Counted from the first letter of the stretch, positions 8,840-17,445 are shown. The stretch: DNA of 64,000 nucleotides from JBEVJK01 sp963791325 (GCA_963791325.1 CAWBRU010000022.1:270491-334490), one strand, 5' to 3'. The notes: generated from the letters alone by a model not told the origin. Program-made: numbers and translations.

Positions 8840-9559
8840 ATGTCCGAACGTGAGGCTTTGCCGAGCGAAGCGAATTCCGGCCTGGTCGGCAGCGCGATCC
8901 AGGCGATCACCCAGCATATCCGGTTCGAGGGCCTGCAGCCGGGCGATCTGCTGCCCAGCGAGGCAGCGATGACCCGCCGGCTCAACGTCTCGCGCACGAT
9001 CGTTCGCGAGGCGTTTCGGTCGCTCTCCGCCATGCGCCTGATCGACATGTCGGCGGGCCGCCGCGCCAGCGTCGCCAAGCTCGACACCTCGGCGATGTCG
9101 ATGGTCATCGAGCACGGCATCACCACCCAGCAGATCAGCGTTCAGCAGGTCTATGATGTGCGCCGCACCATCGAGTTGCGCACTGCCGCCCTCGCGGCGC
9201 TGCGCCGCAACGACGCGGAAGCCGAGGCGATCGCCGGGGCCGCGCGGCTGATGCGCGCCAATGCCGACCGGCCCGATGCGGTGATGGAACACGACATCGC
9301 CTTCCACGAGCAGATCGCTGCGGCCTCGCACAATCCGGTGTTTGCCCTGATCGTCACCGGGTTCAGCGGGGTCACCCGCCGCACCTGGGTGATCGGCTGG
9401 AAGACGCGCTCCTCGCGCGCCGAGCAGCTCAAGATGATCGCGGGTCACGAGGACATCGCCGCGGCCATCCTCAAGGGCGATCCGCGGCTGGCCGCCGCGC
9501 ACATGGCCGAGCATTTCGACAACAGCGTCAAGGCCCTCATTGCTGCAGGAATTGCCTGA
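8840..9559 (+). CDS. GntR family transcriptional regulator, FCD (FadR) subfamily
   Basis: The 239-residue protein has an N-terminal winged helix-turn-helix (about residues 12-75) with the hallmark LLPSEAAMTRRLNVSRTIVREAF. A C-terminal all-helical FCD domain (about 95-230) follows, with the metal-binding pattern of Asp and His residues (VYDVRRTIELR, EHDIAFHEQIAAASHNP). FCD regulators usually repress sugar-acid or carboxylic-acid catabolism and release DNA when they bind the acid. The stop is one base before the ATG of the enolase-superfamily gene, so the two are cotranscribed. The regulator probably controls the transporter and dehydratase genes downstream as well as itself. Confidence 0.9.
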   Translation: MSEREALPSEANSGLVGSAIQAITQHIRFEGLQPGDLLPSEAAMTRRLNVSRTIVREAFRSLSAMRLIDMSAGRRASVAKLDTSAMSMVIEHGITTQQISVQQVYDVRRTIELRTAALAALRRNDAEAEAIAGAARLMRANADRPDAVMEHDIAFHEQIAAASHNPVFALIVTGFSGVTRRTWVIGWKTRSSRAEQLKMIAGHEDIAAAILKGDPRLAAAHMAEHFDNSVKALIAAGIA

Positions 9560-9560
9560 G

Positions 9561-10766
9561 ATGAAGATCAGCGCCCTCGAAACGGTCCGCGTCGGCGAGC
9601 GGCCCAATCTGCTGTGGGTCGAGGTCCATACCGACGAGGGCCTGGTCGGCCTCGGCGAGACCTTCTTCCATGCGAAAACGGTGGAGGAATATCTCCACGA
9701 GGCGGTGGCGCCCCAGGTGATCGGCCGCGATCCGCTGGCGATCGACCGCCTGTCGGCCGATCTGATCGGCTATCTCGGGTTCCGCTCGACCGGCGCGGAG
9801 ATGCGCGGCAATTCCGCTTTCGACATCGCGCTGTGGGACCTCTTCGGCAAGGCGACCGGCCAGCCGGTCGCGCAGCTGCTCGGCGGCTTTTCGCGGCAGT
9901 CGATCAAGACCTACAACACCTGCGCCGGAACCGAATACATCAAGGAGGCCAAGGGCCAGACGACCGGCAATTACGGGCTTGCGGCAGGCAAGGCCTATGA
10001 CGACCTCAACGGCTTCCTGCACCGCGCCGACGAACTCGCCCAGGAGCTGCTCGACGAGGGCATCACCGCGATGAAGATCTGGCCGTTCGATCACGCCGCC
10101 GAGAAGACGCGCGGCCTCGACATTTCCGCCGCGGATCTGAGCGCCGCCCTGGCGCCGTTCGAGAAGATCCGCAAGGCGGTCGGCGCGCGCATGGACATCA
10201 TGGTCGAATTCCATTCGATGTGGCAGCTCTTGCCGGCGATGAAGATCGCCAAGGCGCTCACCCCCTATGCCACCTACTGGCACGAGGATCCGATCCGGAT
10301 GGACAGCCTCGCCGACCTCAAGCGCTATGTCGCGGCGAGCCCGGCGCCGATCTCGGCGTCGGAGACGCTGGGCAGCCGGGCCGCGTTCCGTGAGCTGCTC
10401 GAGACCGGGGCGGCCGGCATCGTCATGCTCGATCTCTCCTGGTGCGGCGGCATTTCGGAGGCGCGCAAGATCGCCGCCATGGCCGAGGCGTGGAAGCTGC
10501 CGATCGCCCCGCACGACTGCACCGGTCCGGTGGTGCTCGCCGCCTCCACCCATCTGTCGCTCAATGCGCCCAACGCGCTGGTGCAGGAAAGCGTGCGCGC
10601 CTTCTACCGCACCTGGTACCGCGACTTGGTGACGGCGCTGCCCGAGGTCAGGGACGGGATGATCACCGTGCCGCCCGGCCCCGGCCTCGGGCTGGCCCTC
10701 AACCCGGACCTCGACCGCGCCTTCACGGTGGCGCGGCGCCGTTCGGACGCAAACACAATCGGTTGA
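9561..10766 (+). CDS. Enolase-superfamily enzyme (mandelate racemase/muconate lactonizing type), probable sugar-acid dehydratase
   Basis: The 401-residue protein has the N-terminal capping domain (LLWVEVHTDEGLVGLGETFF, ALWDLFGKATGQPVAQLLGG) and the C-terminal barrel. Likely active-site positions are the lysine in ITAMKIWPFD and metal ligands in DIMVEFHSMW, YWHEDPIRMD and ISASETLGSR, with a His-Asp pair in IAPHDCTGPV. These are the usual ends of the barrel strands. In this superfamily the enzymes abstract a proton next to a carboxylate, and acid-sugar dehydration is the common result in rhizobial operons with GntR/FCD regulators. The exact sugar acid cannot be read. The gene follows the regulator and precedes the binding protein, so regulation by acid and uptake appear linked. 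Confidence 0.85.
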   Translation: MKISALETVRVGERPNLLWVEVHTDEGLVGLGETFFHAKTVEEYLHEAVAPQVIGRDPLAIDRLSADLIGYLGFRSTGAEMRGNSAFDIALWDLFGKATGQPVAQLLGGFSRQSIKTYNTCAGTEYIKEAKGQTTGNYGLAAGKAYDDLNGFLHRADELAQELLDEGITAMKIWPFDHAAEKTRGLDISAADLSAALAPFEKIRKAVGARMDIMVEFHSMWQLLPAMKIAKALTPYATYWHEDPIRMDSLADLKRYVAASPAPISASETLGSRAAFRELLETGAAGIVMLDLSWCGGISEARKIAAMAEAWKLPIAPHDCTGPVVLAASTHLSLNAPNALVQESVRAFYRTWYRDLVTALPEVRDGMITVPPGPGLGLALNPDLDRAFTVARRRSDANTIG

Positions 10767-10787
10767 GCATCAACAATGGGAGGAACC

Positions 10788-11771
10788 ATGATGAGGAAAG
10801 TCACCGCAGCTCTGGCGCTTGGTGTGGCGCTGTTCGCGGCGCCGTCGGCAAGCCATGCCCAAGCGCCGCTCAATATCGTCTTCACCCACCATTCGTCGGC
10901 TTCCAACACCTTCTGGCAGGCGGTGAAGAAGGGGTTCGACGACGCCTGCGCCAAGCTGCAGGCCAATTGCCAGATGATCTTCACCCAGACCGAAGGCTCG
11001 ATCGAGCAGCAGGTCGCCAACATGCGCGCCGCCTTGGCCGCCAAGCCGGACGCGCTGCTCACCTCGATCGTCGACAACACCGCGCTCGACGATGTCATCA
11101 AGGAAGCGCGCGACGCCGGCGTCATCGTCATCGGGGTCAATGTCGACGACACCGAGGGTGCCAAGGGCAATGCCCGCCAGGCCTTCGTCGGCCAGGGCTT
11201 CATTCCGGCCGGCTATTCGCTGGCCAAGGCGCTGTCGGAGGATTTTCCGAAGGACGGCCCGATCAAGGTGCTGGTCGGCATTTCGGCGCCCGGACAGAAC
11301 TGGTCGGAGAGCCGCGGCGCCGGCGTGATCAAGTTCCTCGAAGAGTACAAGGCGGCGAACCCCAATCGTGACGTGTCGTGGGAGAAGATCGACAGCGGCA
11401 CCGATCTTGCCATCACGTCCGACCGCGTCGGCGCCTATCTCAACGCTCATCCCGACACCACCGCCTATTTCGACACCGGCTTCTGGTGCGCCGGCGTGGC
11501 GCGGGTGCTGGCCGACCGCGGTGTCGCGCCGGGCAAGGTGCTGCTCGGCGGCTTCGACCTCGTGCCGGAAGTGCTGCAGCAGATGCAGAAGGGCTACGTC
11601 CAGGTGCTGGTCGACCAGCAGCCCTACATGCAGGGCTTCATGCCGGTGATGGAGGTCTACCTCGCCAAGACGGTCGGGCTCGCCCCGTCCGACATCGACA
11701 CCGGCCAGGGCATCGTGCGCAAGGATCAGGTCGATTCGATCATGGACCTCTCGGTCAAGGGCATGCGCTGA
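10788..11771 (+). CDS. Sugar ABC transporter periplasmic binding protein
   Basis: The product of about 327 residues starts at ATG 10788 (or the adjacent ATG 10791), with GGGAGGA just upstream. A cleavable signal peptide ends near SHAQAPLN. The mature part has the periplasmic binding fold of the Peripla_BP_4 group: NIVFTHHSSASNTFWQAVKKGF, a VANMRAALAAKPDALLTSI loop, ARDAGVIVIGVNVDD and the C-terminal half with KVLLGGFDLVPEVLQQMQKGYV and DQQPYMQGFMPV. It feeds the permease and single-cassette ATPase that follow. Its pairing with a sugar-acid dehydratase suggests a sugar or acid ligand rather than a simple hexose, but that is inferred from context. Confidence 0.9.
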   Translation: MMRKVTAALALGVALFAAPSASHAQAPLNIVFTHHSSASNTFWQAVKKGFDDACAKLQANCQMIFTQTEGSIEQQVANMRAALAAKPDALLTSIVDNTALDDVIKEARDAGVIVIGVNVDDTEGAKGNARQAFVGQGFIPAGYSLAKALSEDFPKDGPIKVLVGISAPGQNWSESRGAGVIKFLEEYKAANPNRDVSWEKIDSGTDLAITSDRVGAYLNAHPDTTAYFDTGFWCAGVARVLADRGVAPGKVLLGGFDLVPEVLQQMQKGYVQVLVDQQPYMQGFMPVMEVYLAKTVGLAPSDIDTGQGIVRKDQVDSIMDLSVKGMR

Positions 11772-11867
11772 GCTGTGCTGCCGGCCGGCACGGGCGCGCG
11801 GCTCAGACCGCCGCCTGAGCCGGCCGGCGGCGCGCCGCCGCGCCTTCGCCGCCCTGGGAGGATCCGG

Positions 11868-12845
11868 GTGAAACGCTTGTTCAAAACCTACCTTGAAAAG
11901 CCAGAGCTTGCGGGCCTGATCCTGCTGGTGCTCCTCATCGTCCTGTTCCAGATCCGCTCGCACGGCATCTTCCTCAACCAGGACAATCTGCGCGGCGTCC
12001 TCGGCATTCTCCCGGAGACGGGGCTGGTCGCCATCGGCGTGACCATCCTGATGATCTCGGGCGAGTTCGATCTCTCGGTCGGCTCGGTGTTCGCGCTGAT
12101 GCCGATGACGATGGCGGTGCTGATGGTGCACGGGGTCCCGTTTCCGCTGGCGCTTTTGGCGGGGCTCGTCGTGTCGGCCGCGATCGGCTTCATCAATGGC
12201 TACGTCACGCTGCGCTTTGCCATTCCGAGCTTCATCACCACGCTCGGCATGCTGTTCATCGCCCGCTCGCTGACCGTGGTCATCTCGGGCGGCTTTCCGC
12301 CGCTCCTGCCGGCCGACCTGCCGACCTGGCTGTTCACCTCCTATGTCGGCCCGGGCAACCTCTTCCGGATGTCGTTCCTGTGGTTCGCAGGCATCGCAAT
12401 CCTTACCTCGCTGATGATGACGCGCACCAATTTCGGCAATTGGATCACCGCGACCGGCGGCTTCCAGCCCGCCGCCGAGGCGATGGGCATCCCGACTGCG
12501 CGGGTCAAGATCGCCTGCTTCATGCTGTGTTCGGTGCTGTCGGGCTTTGCCGGCATGATCCAGGTGCTGAGGCTCGGCTCGCCGCTGCCGTCGATTGGCG
12601 AAGGGCTGGAGCTTCAGGCGGTCGCGGCGGCGGTGATCGGCGGCGCCTCGCTGTCGGGCGGCATCGGCACCGTGGCCGGCGGCATCATCGGCACCACCCT
12701 GATCCGGGTGATCGACAACGGGCTGGTGCTCTCCCATGTCGATGCCAACTGGTTCAAATTCGCGATCGGCATGCTGACGATCTTCGCCGTCGTCGCCAAC
12801 GCCTGGATGCGCAAGCGCGCCCGCGCCATCAAGATGGAGGCCTGA
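11868..12845 (+). CDS. Sugar ABC transporter permease
   Basis: The start is GTG 11868, chosen because GGGAGGA lies 7 bases upstream and the product then opens with KRLFKTYLEKPELAG, a cytoplasmic start before the first helix. The 325-residue protein has multiple membrane spans and the BPD_transp_2 hallmark ISGEFDLSVGSVFAL, followed by YVTLRFAIPSFITTLGMLF and the VIGGASLSGGIGTVAGG loop. It works as a homodimer or with itself, since no second permease gene is present in this operon. The stop overlaps closely with the next gene (5-base gap). Confidence 0.9.
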   Translation: MKRLFKTYLEKPELAGLILLVLLIVLFQIRSHGIFLNQDNLRGVLGILPETGLVAIGVTILMISGEFDLSVGSVFALMPMTMAVLMVHGVPFPLALLAGLVVSAAIGFINGYVTLRFAIPSFITTLGMLFIARSLTVVISGGFPPLLPADLPTWLFTSYVGPGNLFRMSFLWFAGIAILTSLMMTRTNFGNWITATGGFQPAAEAMGIPTARVKIACFMLCSVLSGFAGMIQVLRLGSPLPSIGEGLELQAVAAAVIGGASLSGGIGTVAGGIIGTTLIRVIDNGLVLSHVDANWFKFAIGMLTIFAVVANAWMRKRARAIKMEA

Positions 12846-12850
12846 GCGCG

Positions 12851-13582
12851 ATGGCCGACGCGATCATCTCGGTGCGCAATCTGCACAAATGGTATTCCGG
12901 CGTGCACGCGCTCAAGGGCGTCACCCTCGACTTCAAGCGCGGCGAGGCGCTCGGCCTGGTCGGCGACAACGGCGCCGGCAAGTCGACCCTGATCAACATC
13001 CTGTCCGGCGTGCAGCAGGCCGACGAGGGCGAGATCCTGGTCGAGGGCAAGAAGGTCGCGATCACCAATCCGCGCGCGGCGATGAACCTCGGCATCGAGA
13101 CCATCTACCAGTACAATTCGATGGTGCCGACGATGTCGATCGCGCGCAACCTGTTCATCGGCCGCGAGCCGATGCGCTTCTCGGTGCTCGGCCTCGGCGT
13201 GCTCGACCGGCCCAAAATGGCGAGCGAGAGCGTGCGCGCGATCGCCGATGTCGATTTGCATCTGCGCTCGCCCGAAGCGCTCGTCGGCGAACTGTCGGGC
13301 GGCCAGCGCCAGGGTGTCGCGATCGCCCGGGCGATGCACTTCAAGTCGAAGGTGATGATCCTCGACGAGCCGACCAACCACCTCTCCGTCAAGGAAACCA
13401 GGAAGGTGATCGGCTTCGTGCGCGGGCTGAAGGATCAGGGCGTGACCGGCGTGTTCATCAGCCACAACATGCACCACGTGTTCGAATGCTGCGACCGGGT
13501 GGTGGCCATGGCACGCGGCGAGATCGTGCTCGACAAGCGCATCGGCGAGACCTCGATCGACGAGGTCTCCACTCTGCTGTGA
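12851..13582 (+). CDS. Sugar ABC transporter ATPase, single cassette
   Basis: This is a 243-residue FrcA-like ATPase rather than the usual double-cassette RbsA type. Walker A is GDNGAGKS (residues 38-45), the Q-loop region is IETIYQYNSMV, the ABC signature is ELSGGQRQG and Walker B is VMILDEPTNHLS, with the switch histidine in FISHNMHHVFECCDRV. The single cassette suggests a homodimer working on the single permease. The same architecture occurs in the FrcA protein at 37.8 kb, so the two systems are related. The operon likely ends at the hairpin just downstream. Confidence 0.9.
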   Translation: MADAIISVRNLHKWYSGVHALKGVTLDFKRGEALGLVGDNGAGKSTLINILSGVQQADEGEILVEGKKVAITNPRAAMNLGIETIYQYNSMVPTMSIARNLFIGREPMRFSVLGLGVLDRPKMASESVRAIADVDLHLRSPEALVGELSGGQRQGVAIARAMHFKSKVMILDEPTNHLSVKETRKVIGFVRGLKDQGVTGVFISHNMHHVFECCDRVVAMARGEIVLDKRIGETSIDEVSTLL

Positions 13583-13596
13583 CGGATCGCCTGGTT

Positions 13597-13615
13597 GGGG
13601 CGCCGGAGGCGCCCC
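13597..13615 (+). terminator. GC-rich hairpin after the ABC transporter operon
   Basis: Perfect 8-bp arms GGGGCGCC and GGCGCCCC flank a GGA loop, 15 bases after the ATPase stop. No T run follows, so termination may be weak or Rho-assisted, or the hairpin may protect the mRNA end. Confidence 0.5.
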
Positions 13616-13818
13616 GATCTAGCCCTCGATGGGTGGAAGAGGCGACACACTGGCGCCGCTTTTGTCGGTCCCACTGCGCTGCCGGGCATGGTGGCCGAAT
13701 ATGCCTCGCCTTAACAAGGTTTGATGGCTTGGCCGGTCCCGCCACGGCCGAAGAGAGTTCCAATCGCCGCCCCTTTGTTGGATGTTGGACGGCACCCTTT
13801 AAGACAATGGTGACCGGA

Positions 13819-14028
13819 ATGCAGATGCGCGACAAAGCCTCGCTCGCCGGGATCATTCGCCCGGCCGAGCTCAAATTGCTCAGCGAAGTGTTCGACGCGA
13901 CCCAAGATCGCCACGAGAGCGACCTGCAGCGCGATGCCCGCGCCTCGCGGATCCTCGCTTATTTCCAGGCAGGGATTACCAACAAGTCCGAGCTAGTGAC
14001 GCTCGCGCGGCAGCCGCTCGGCCGCTGA
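13819..14028 (+). CDS. Small conserved rhizobial-type protein of unknown function
   Basis: The 69-residue product begins with ATG 13819. It contains an IIRPAELKLLSEVFD start and a RASRILAYFQAGITNKSELV end. The pattern, a short helix giving LKLLxxxFD followed by xxLAxxILxxFQxG, is familiar from many rhizobial small proteins of unknown role. It ends 8 bases before the cupin gene and could be cotranscribed with it. No membrane or metal motif is seen. The start is uncertain because no strong ribosome-binding site lies immediately before it. Confidence 0.55.
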   Translation: MQMRDKASLAGIIRPAELKLLSEVFDATQDRHESDLQRDARASRILAYFQAGITNKSELVTLARQPLGR

Positions 14029-14036
14029 GCCCGGCA

Positions 14037-14633
14037 ATGGCGGTCTGGGACAGCCTGAAAGGCTCGGCGGAGCGGATCACCGGGCTGGGACGGCCGAGCG
14101 CTGCGGAGCTGCCGAGCCTGGTCCGGTCGCGCAAGGCCAATCTGTTCCGCTTCGACGACGACGGGGTGATCCCCAATCATCCGCGCTGGCCGCTGATCGT
14201 CTACCGCGGCGCAGTCCGCTTCGGCACAAGGCTGGATCCGGCGGCGGTGCTGGAAGATCTGTTCGCTGACAACGGCTGGCGCCAGGCCTGGCGCAACGGC
14301 GTTTATGATTACGTCCACTACCATTCGCGCATCCACGAGGTGCTGGGTATCGCCCGCGGCTCCGCCGAGATCCGCTTCGGCGGCAACCGCGGCAGGAAGC
14401 TCGCCGTCAAGGCCGGCGATGTTGCTGTGCTGCCTGCCGGCACCGGCCACAAATGCCTGTCTCACGGCCCGGATTTCCTGGTGGTCGGAGCCTATCCCGG
14501 CGAAGGCACCTACGACCTCTGCCGGACCAGCGAAGATCACGACCGGGCTGTGGCGACGATCCCCAACGTGCCGCGGCCGAAAAGCGACCCGGTCTACGGC
14601 GCCGAAGGTCCGTTGCTGCACGCCTGGCGCTGA
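14037..14633 (+). CDS. Cupin-fold protein, YjlB-like
   Basis: The 198-residue protein shows a cupin barrel in the second half: YDYVHYHSRIHEVLGIARGSAEIRFGG with two histidines and a glutamate at metal-ligand spacing, then AVKAGDVAVLPAGTGHKCL with a further histidine. The family includes B. subtilis YjlB and many sugar-isomerase-like or epimerase-like cupins. The metal set is complete. A role in sugar or sugar-acid handling fits the neighbourhood, but the substrate is not known. The 8-base gap after the small upstream gene suggests coexpression. Confidence 0.75.
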   Translation: MAVWDSLKGSAERITGLGRPSAAELPSLVRSRKANLFRFDDDGVIPNHPRWPLIVYRGAVRFGTRLDPAAVLEDLFADNGWRQAWRNGVYDYVHYHSRIHEVLGIARGSAEIRFGGNRGRKLAVKAGDVAVLPAGTGHKCLSHGPDFLVVGAYPGEGTYDLCRTSEDHDRAVATIPNVPRPKSDPVYGAEGPLLHAWR

Positions 14634-14649
14634 GCGGGCGCCTCGCCCT

Positions 14650-14684
14650 GGCGGCTCGGCGCATTTTTTTGGCGGCTCGGCGCA
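14650..14684. repeat. Perfect 14-bp direct repeat separated by seven Ts
   Basis: GGCGGCTCGGCGCA occurs at 14650-14663 and again at 14671-14684, with TTTTTTT between. This is a tandem duplication with a T spacer, just after the cupin stop. The T run could help terminate the cupin transcript, although there is no clear hairpin before it. Confidence 0.7.
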
Positions 14685-14757
14685 AGGCTGAAGCCCAAGC
14701 CCATTCCCATCTCCCCTGCCGTTGCGTCAATGAGGCGCTTGGACCGGGAGAAAGGCA

Positions 14758-14841
14758 GTGGAAGAACGTAGCGTTCACCCCCTCAAGGTGATGTTCGTGA
14801 TGTTGCTGATCATCTGGATCATCTCCTTGATTTTGAGGTGA
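14758..14841 (+). CDS. Candidate 27-residue membrane peptide
   Basis: A GTG start follows GGGAGAAAGG at a normal distance. The peptide is VEERSVHPLKV and then a hydrophobic run MFVMLLIIWIISLILR, ending at TGA. The size, charged start and single hydrophobic helix fit a small membrane protein. No homologue is recognised by eye. Its weight rests on the ribosome-binding site and hydrophobicity only. Confidence 0.4.
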   Translation: MEERSVHPLKVMFVMLLIIWIISLILR

Positions 14842-14961
14842 GGACAGGCGGCGGCCGTCGAGGACGGTCTGCCGTAGCGCCGACGGCGCGGCTGCGGGTG
14901 TCGACCGGCCGCGCCGTCGGCCGAAATCCAGGCGGCCGCAGGCGCGGCAAGAAGGTTCGCG

Positions 14962-16497
14962 TCAGGTCACCGCGCCGACCTGCCACGGCACGAACTCGTT
15001 GTCGCCGTAATCATAGACCTCGCTCAGCGTCTTCTTGCCTTCGGCCACCGCGATCACCGTTTCGAAGATCCGTCGCCCGGCCTCCTCGATCGACTCGTCA
15101 CCCGACACCACCGTGCCGGCGTTGATGTCCATGTCGTCCGACATATGTCTATACATATCATTGTTGGTGGCGATCTTGATGCAGGGCGCGGGCTTGAAGC
15201 CCGACACCGAGCCGCGGCCGGTGGTGAAGCAGATGACGTTGCAGCCGCCGGCGACCTGTCCGGTGACGGCGACCGGATCGTAGCCCGGCGTATCCATGAA
15301 CACGAGACCGTCGCTGTCGATCGGCTCGGCATATTCGTAGACGGCGCTGAGCGGCGCCGTGCCCGCCTTGGCGACAGCGCCGAGCGATTTCTCCAGGATC
15401 GTGGTCAGCCCGCCCTCCTTGTTGCCGAAGGAGGGATTGTTGTTGAGTTCGGCACCGTTCGACGCAGTGTAGTTGCGCCACCAGTCGATCCGCGCCATCA
15501 GTTTCTCGGCGACTGCCTCGCTGGTCGCTCGCCGGGCCAGCAGGTGCTCGGCCCCGTAGATCTCCGGTGTCTCGGCAAGGCAAGAGGTGCCGCCCGAAGC
15601 GACCAGAAGATCGGAGGCGTAGCCGAGCGCCGGATTGGCGGAAATGCCGGAATAGCCGTCGGAGCCGCCGCACTCCAGCGCCAGCTTGATGCCCGAGAGC
15701 GGCTGCGGTGTGCGCTTGACCGCATCGACCTCGCCGAGGAAGCCGTTGATTGATTCGATCGCGGCATCGATGGTCTTGCGGGTGCCGCCCATGCGCTGAA
15801 TGGTCATGGTGTGCAGGCGCTGATTGGCCTTCAGGCCGAAATCTTCCACGATCGGCGTGATCTGGTTGGTTTCGCAGCCCAGCCCGATCATCAGGATGCC
15901 GCCGAAATTCGGGTGCTTGGCATAGCCGGCCAGTGTCCGCGCCAGCAGCCGATAACCCTCGGTCTTGGTGCTCATGGCGCAGCCGCCGCCATGGGTGAGC
16001 GCCACGACACCATCGACATTGGGATAGTCGGCCAACCCGCCCTTGTTGTTGAAATGGTCGGCGATGTAGCGCGACACCGTGGCCGAGCAATTCACCGAGC
16101 TGATGATGCCGATGAAGTTGCGGGTGCCGATGGCGCCGTCGCCGCGGGCGTAGCCGAGAAAGCGCCGGTCGCGATCGACCTCCGGCGGCTGCCAGTTGAG
16201 CTTCTGCGGGCCTTCATCGGCGAGGTCCGGATCGGTCATGATCAGATTGTGCAAATGAACGTGCTCGCCGGGCGCGATGGCCCGCGAGGCGAAGCCGATC
16301 AGCTGGCCGTATTTCAGCACCTTGCCGCCTTCCGGAATGGCCGAGGTAGCGATCTTGTGGCCGGCGGCCACGTCGGCGACGGCAGCCAGGCCGGCCTCGA
16401 CGAGCGCCCCGCGCGCGATTGCCTCGCGCGCCACCACGACATTGTCCTGATCGTTGAGGCGAACCGCGGGAGAGTTTTGGCTGGCGATGGTCGACAC
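14962..16497 (-). CDS. UxaA/GarD-family dehydratase (altronate or galactarate type)
   Basis: The product is a UxaA-family hydro-lyase with an N-terminal SAF domain (about residues 10-80: VRLNDQDNVVVAREAIARGALV and IATSAIPEGGKVLKYGQLIG). The catalytic body carries the hallmarks FLGYARGDGAIGTRNFIGII, VNCSATVSRYIADHF, LTHGGGCAMSTKTEGYRLL, IGLGCETNQI, ALECGGSDGYSGISANPALG and NNPSFGNKEGGLTT. The start is taken as GTG 16497, giving 511 residues, because AAGGA lies upstream and the length then matches UxaA/GarD. An ATG at 16584 would add 29 residues without a clear ribosome-binding site. The enzyme dehydrates a sugar acid to a keto-deoxy acid. It is divergent from the SDR gene, so they share the 16.5-16.75 kb promoter region. 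Confidence 0.85.
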   Translation of the reverse strand: MSTIASQNSPAVRLNDQDNVVVAREAIARGALVEAGLAAVADVAAGHKIATSAIPEGGKVLKYGQLIGFASRAIAPGEHVHLHNLIMTDPDLADEGPQKLNWQPPEVDRDRRFLGYARGDGAIGTRNFIGIISSVNCSATVSRYIADHFNNKGGLADYPNVDGVVALTHGGGCAMSTKTEGYRLLARTLAGYAKHPNFGGILMIGLGCETNQITPIVEDFGLKANQRLHTMTIQRMGGTRKTIDAAIESINGFLGEVDAVKRTPQPLSGIKLALECGGSDGYSGISANPALGYASDLLVASGGTSCLAETPEIYGAEHLLARRATSEAVAEKLMARIDWWRNYTASNGAELNNNPSFGNKEGGLTTILEKSLGAVAKAGTAPLSAVYEYAEPIDSDGLVFMDTPGYDPVAVTGQVAGGCNVICFTTGRGSVSGFKPAPCIKIATNNDMYRHMSDDMDINAGTVVSGDESIEEAGRRIFETVIAVAEGKKTLSEVYDYGDNEFVPWQVGAVT

Positions 16498-16749
16498 GTG
16501 CGCAATCCTTGCTGAGCCGGGGGCTGGGAAGCTTTCAGCTCGCATATCCGGTTGGCCCGTCGCTGTCGACAGTTCGTGCATCAAATCGGCGGCCCCCGCG
16601 CTCCGGCTCGAACGGAATTCGTCAACCTCCCGGATTGACGCTGCTTGGGCTCGGCGCGTCTGCTAAGTCATGGTTTCGTCGCAATTCCCGACGGACAATC
16701 GGGCGTTGGGGGCTTTGCCGGGCGGGCGGCCTGCCTGGAGGATTTTTCA

Positions 16750-17445
16750 TTGACCCAAGAGGTGTGCGTCATCGCCGGTGCCGGCTCCGGACTGAGTGCG
16801 GCACTTGCCCGGAAATTCAGCAGCGCGGGCTATCGGATCCTGCTCGCCGCCCGCGATATCGCCAAGCTCGAGCCGGTGATGAAGGCGACGGGCGCTGCGG
16901 CGTTTGCCACCGACGTCGCCGATCCGGCCGCCGTCGCCGCGCTGTTTGCCGAAGCCGACCGGCTCGGCCCGCTGGGCGTCGCCATCTTCAATGCCAGCGG
17001 CCGCACCCGCGGACCCATCGCCGAGCTCGACCCAGGAGCGGTGAAGACTGCGCTGCTGGTCGGCGCTTATGGCGGGTTCCTGGTCGGCCAGCAGGCGGCG
17101 CAGCGCATGCTGGCGCGCGGCAGCGGCTCGATCCTGTTCACCGGCGCCAGCGCCAGCGTCAAAGGCTTTGCCAACTCCGCCGGCTTCGCCATGCCCAAAT
17201 TCGGTCTCCGCGGCCTGGCCCAGTCGATGGCCCGCGAGCTGGCGCCGAAGAACATCCATGTCGCCCATTTCGTCATCGACGGCGGCATCGAAGGCGCTGC
17301 ACCCGGGCGGCAGGCAAGCGCCGCGGAACCCGATCGCTGGCTCTCCCCGGATGCCATCGCCGACACCTATTTCGCCGTCCACCGCCAGCAGCGCAGCGCC
17401 TGGACCTGGGAAATCGAACTCCGGCCGTGGACCGAAGTGTTTTGA
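16750..17445 (+). CDS. Short-chain dehydrogenase/reductase, variant lacking the usual catalytic Tyr
   Basis: The start is taken as TTG 16750, preceded by GGAGG, giving 231 residues. The Rossmann start CVIAGAGSGLSAALARKF supplies the glycine motif, and a NAS motif (residues 81-83) follows at FNASG. The active-site Ser is near residue 134-136 in TGASASVKGF. The normal YxxxK motif reads FAMPK here, with Phe146 in place of Tyr and Lys150 kept. The rest (LRGLAQSMARELAPKNIHVAHFVIDGGI) is normal. The tyrosine-to-phenylalanine change occurs in a subset of SDRs annotated from rhizobia, so the enzyme may be a non-canonical or non-catalytic member. It is divergent from the UxaA-type gene. Confidence 0.8.
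   Translation: MTQEVCVIAGAGSGLSAALARKFSSAGYRILLAARDIAKLEPVMKATGAAAFATDVADPAAVAALFAEADRLGPLGVAIFNASGRTRGPIAELDPGAVKTALLVGAYGGFLVGQQAAQRMLARGSGSILFTGASASVKGFANSAGFAMPKFGLRGLAQSMARELAPKNIHVAHFVIDGGIEGAAPGRQASAAEPDRWLSPDAIADTYFAVHRQQRSAWTWEIELRPWTEVF

Noticed and set aside
13597..13615. A CRISPR or IS end
   Set aside because: A single hairpin with no spacers or flanking repeats. It fits the end of an operon better.
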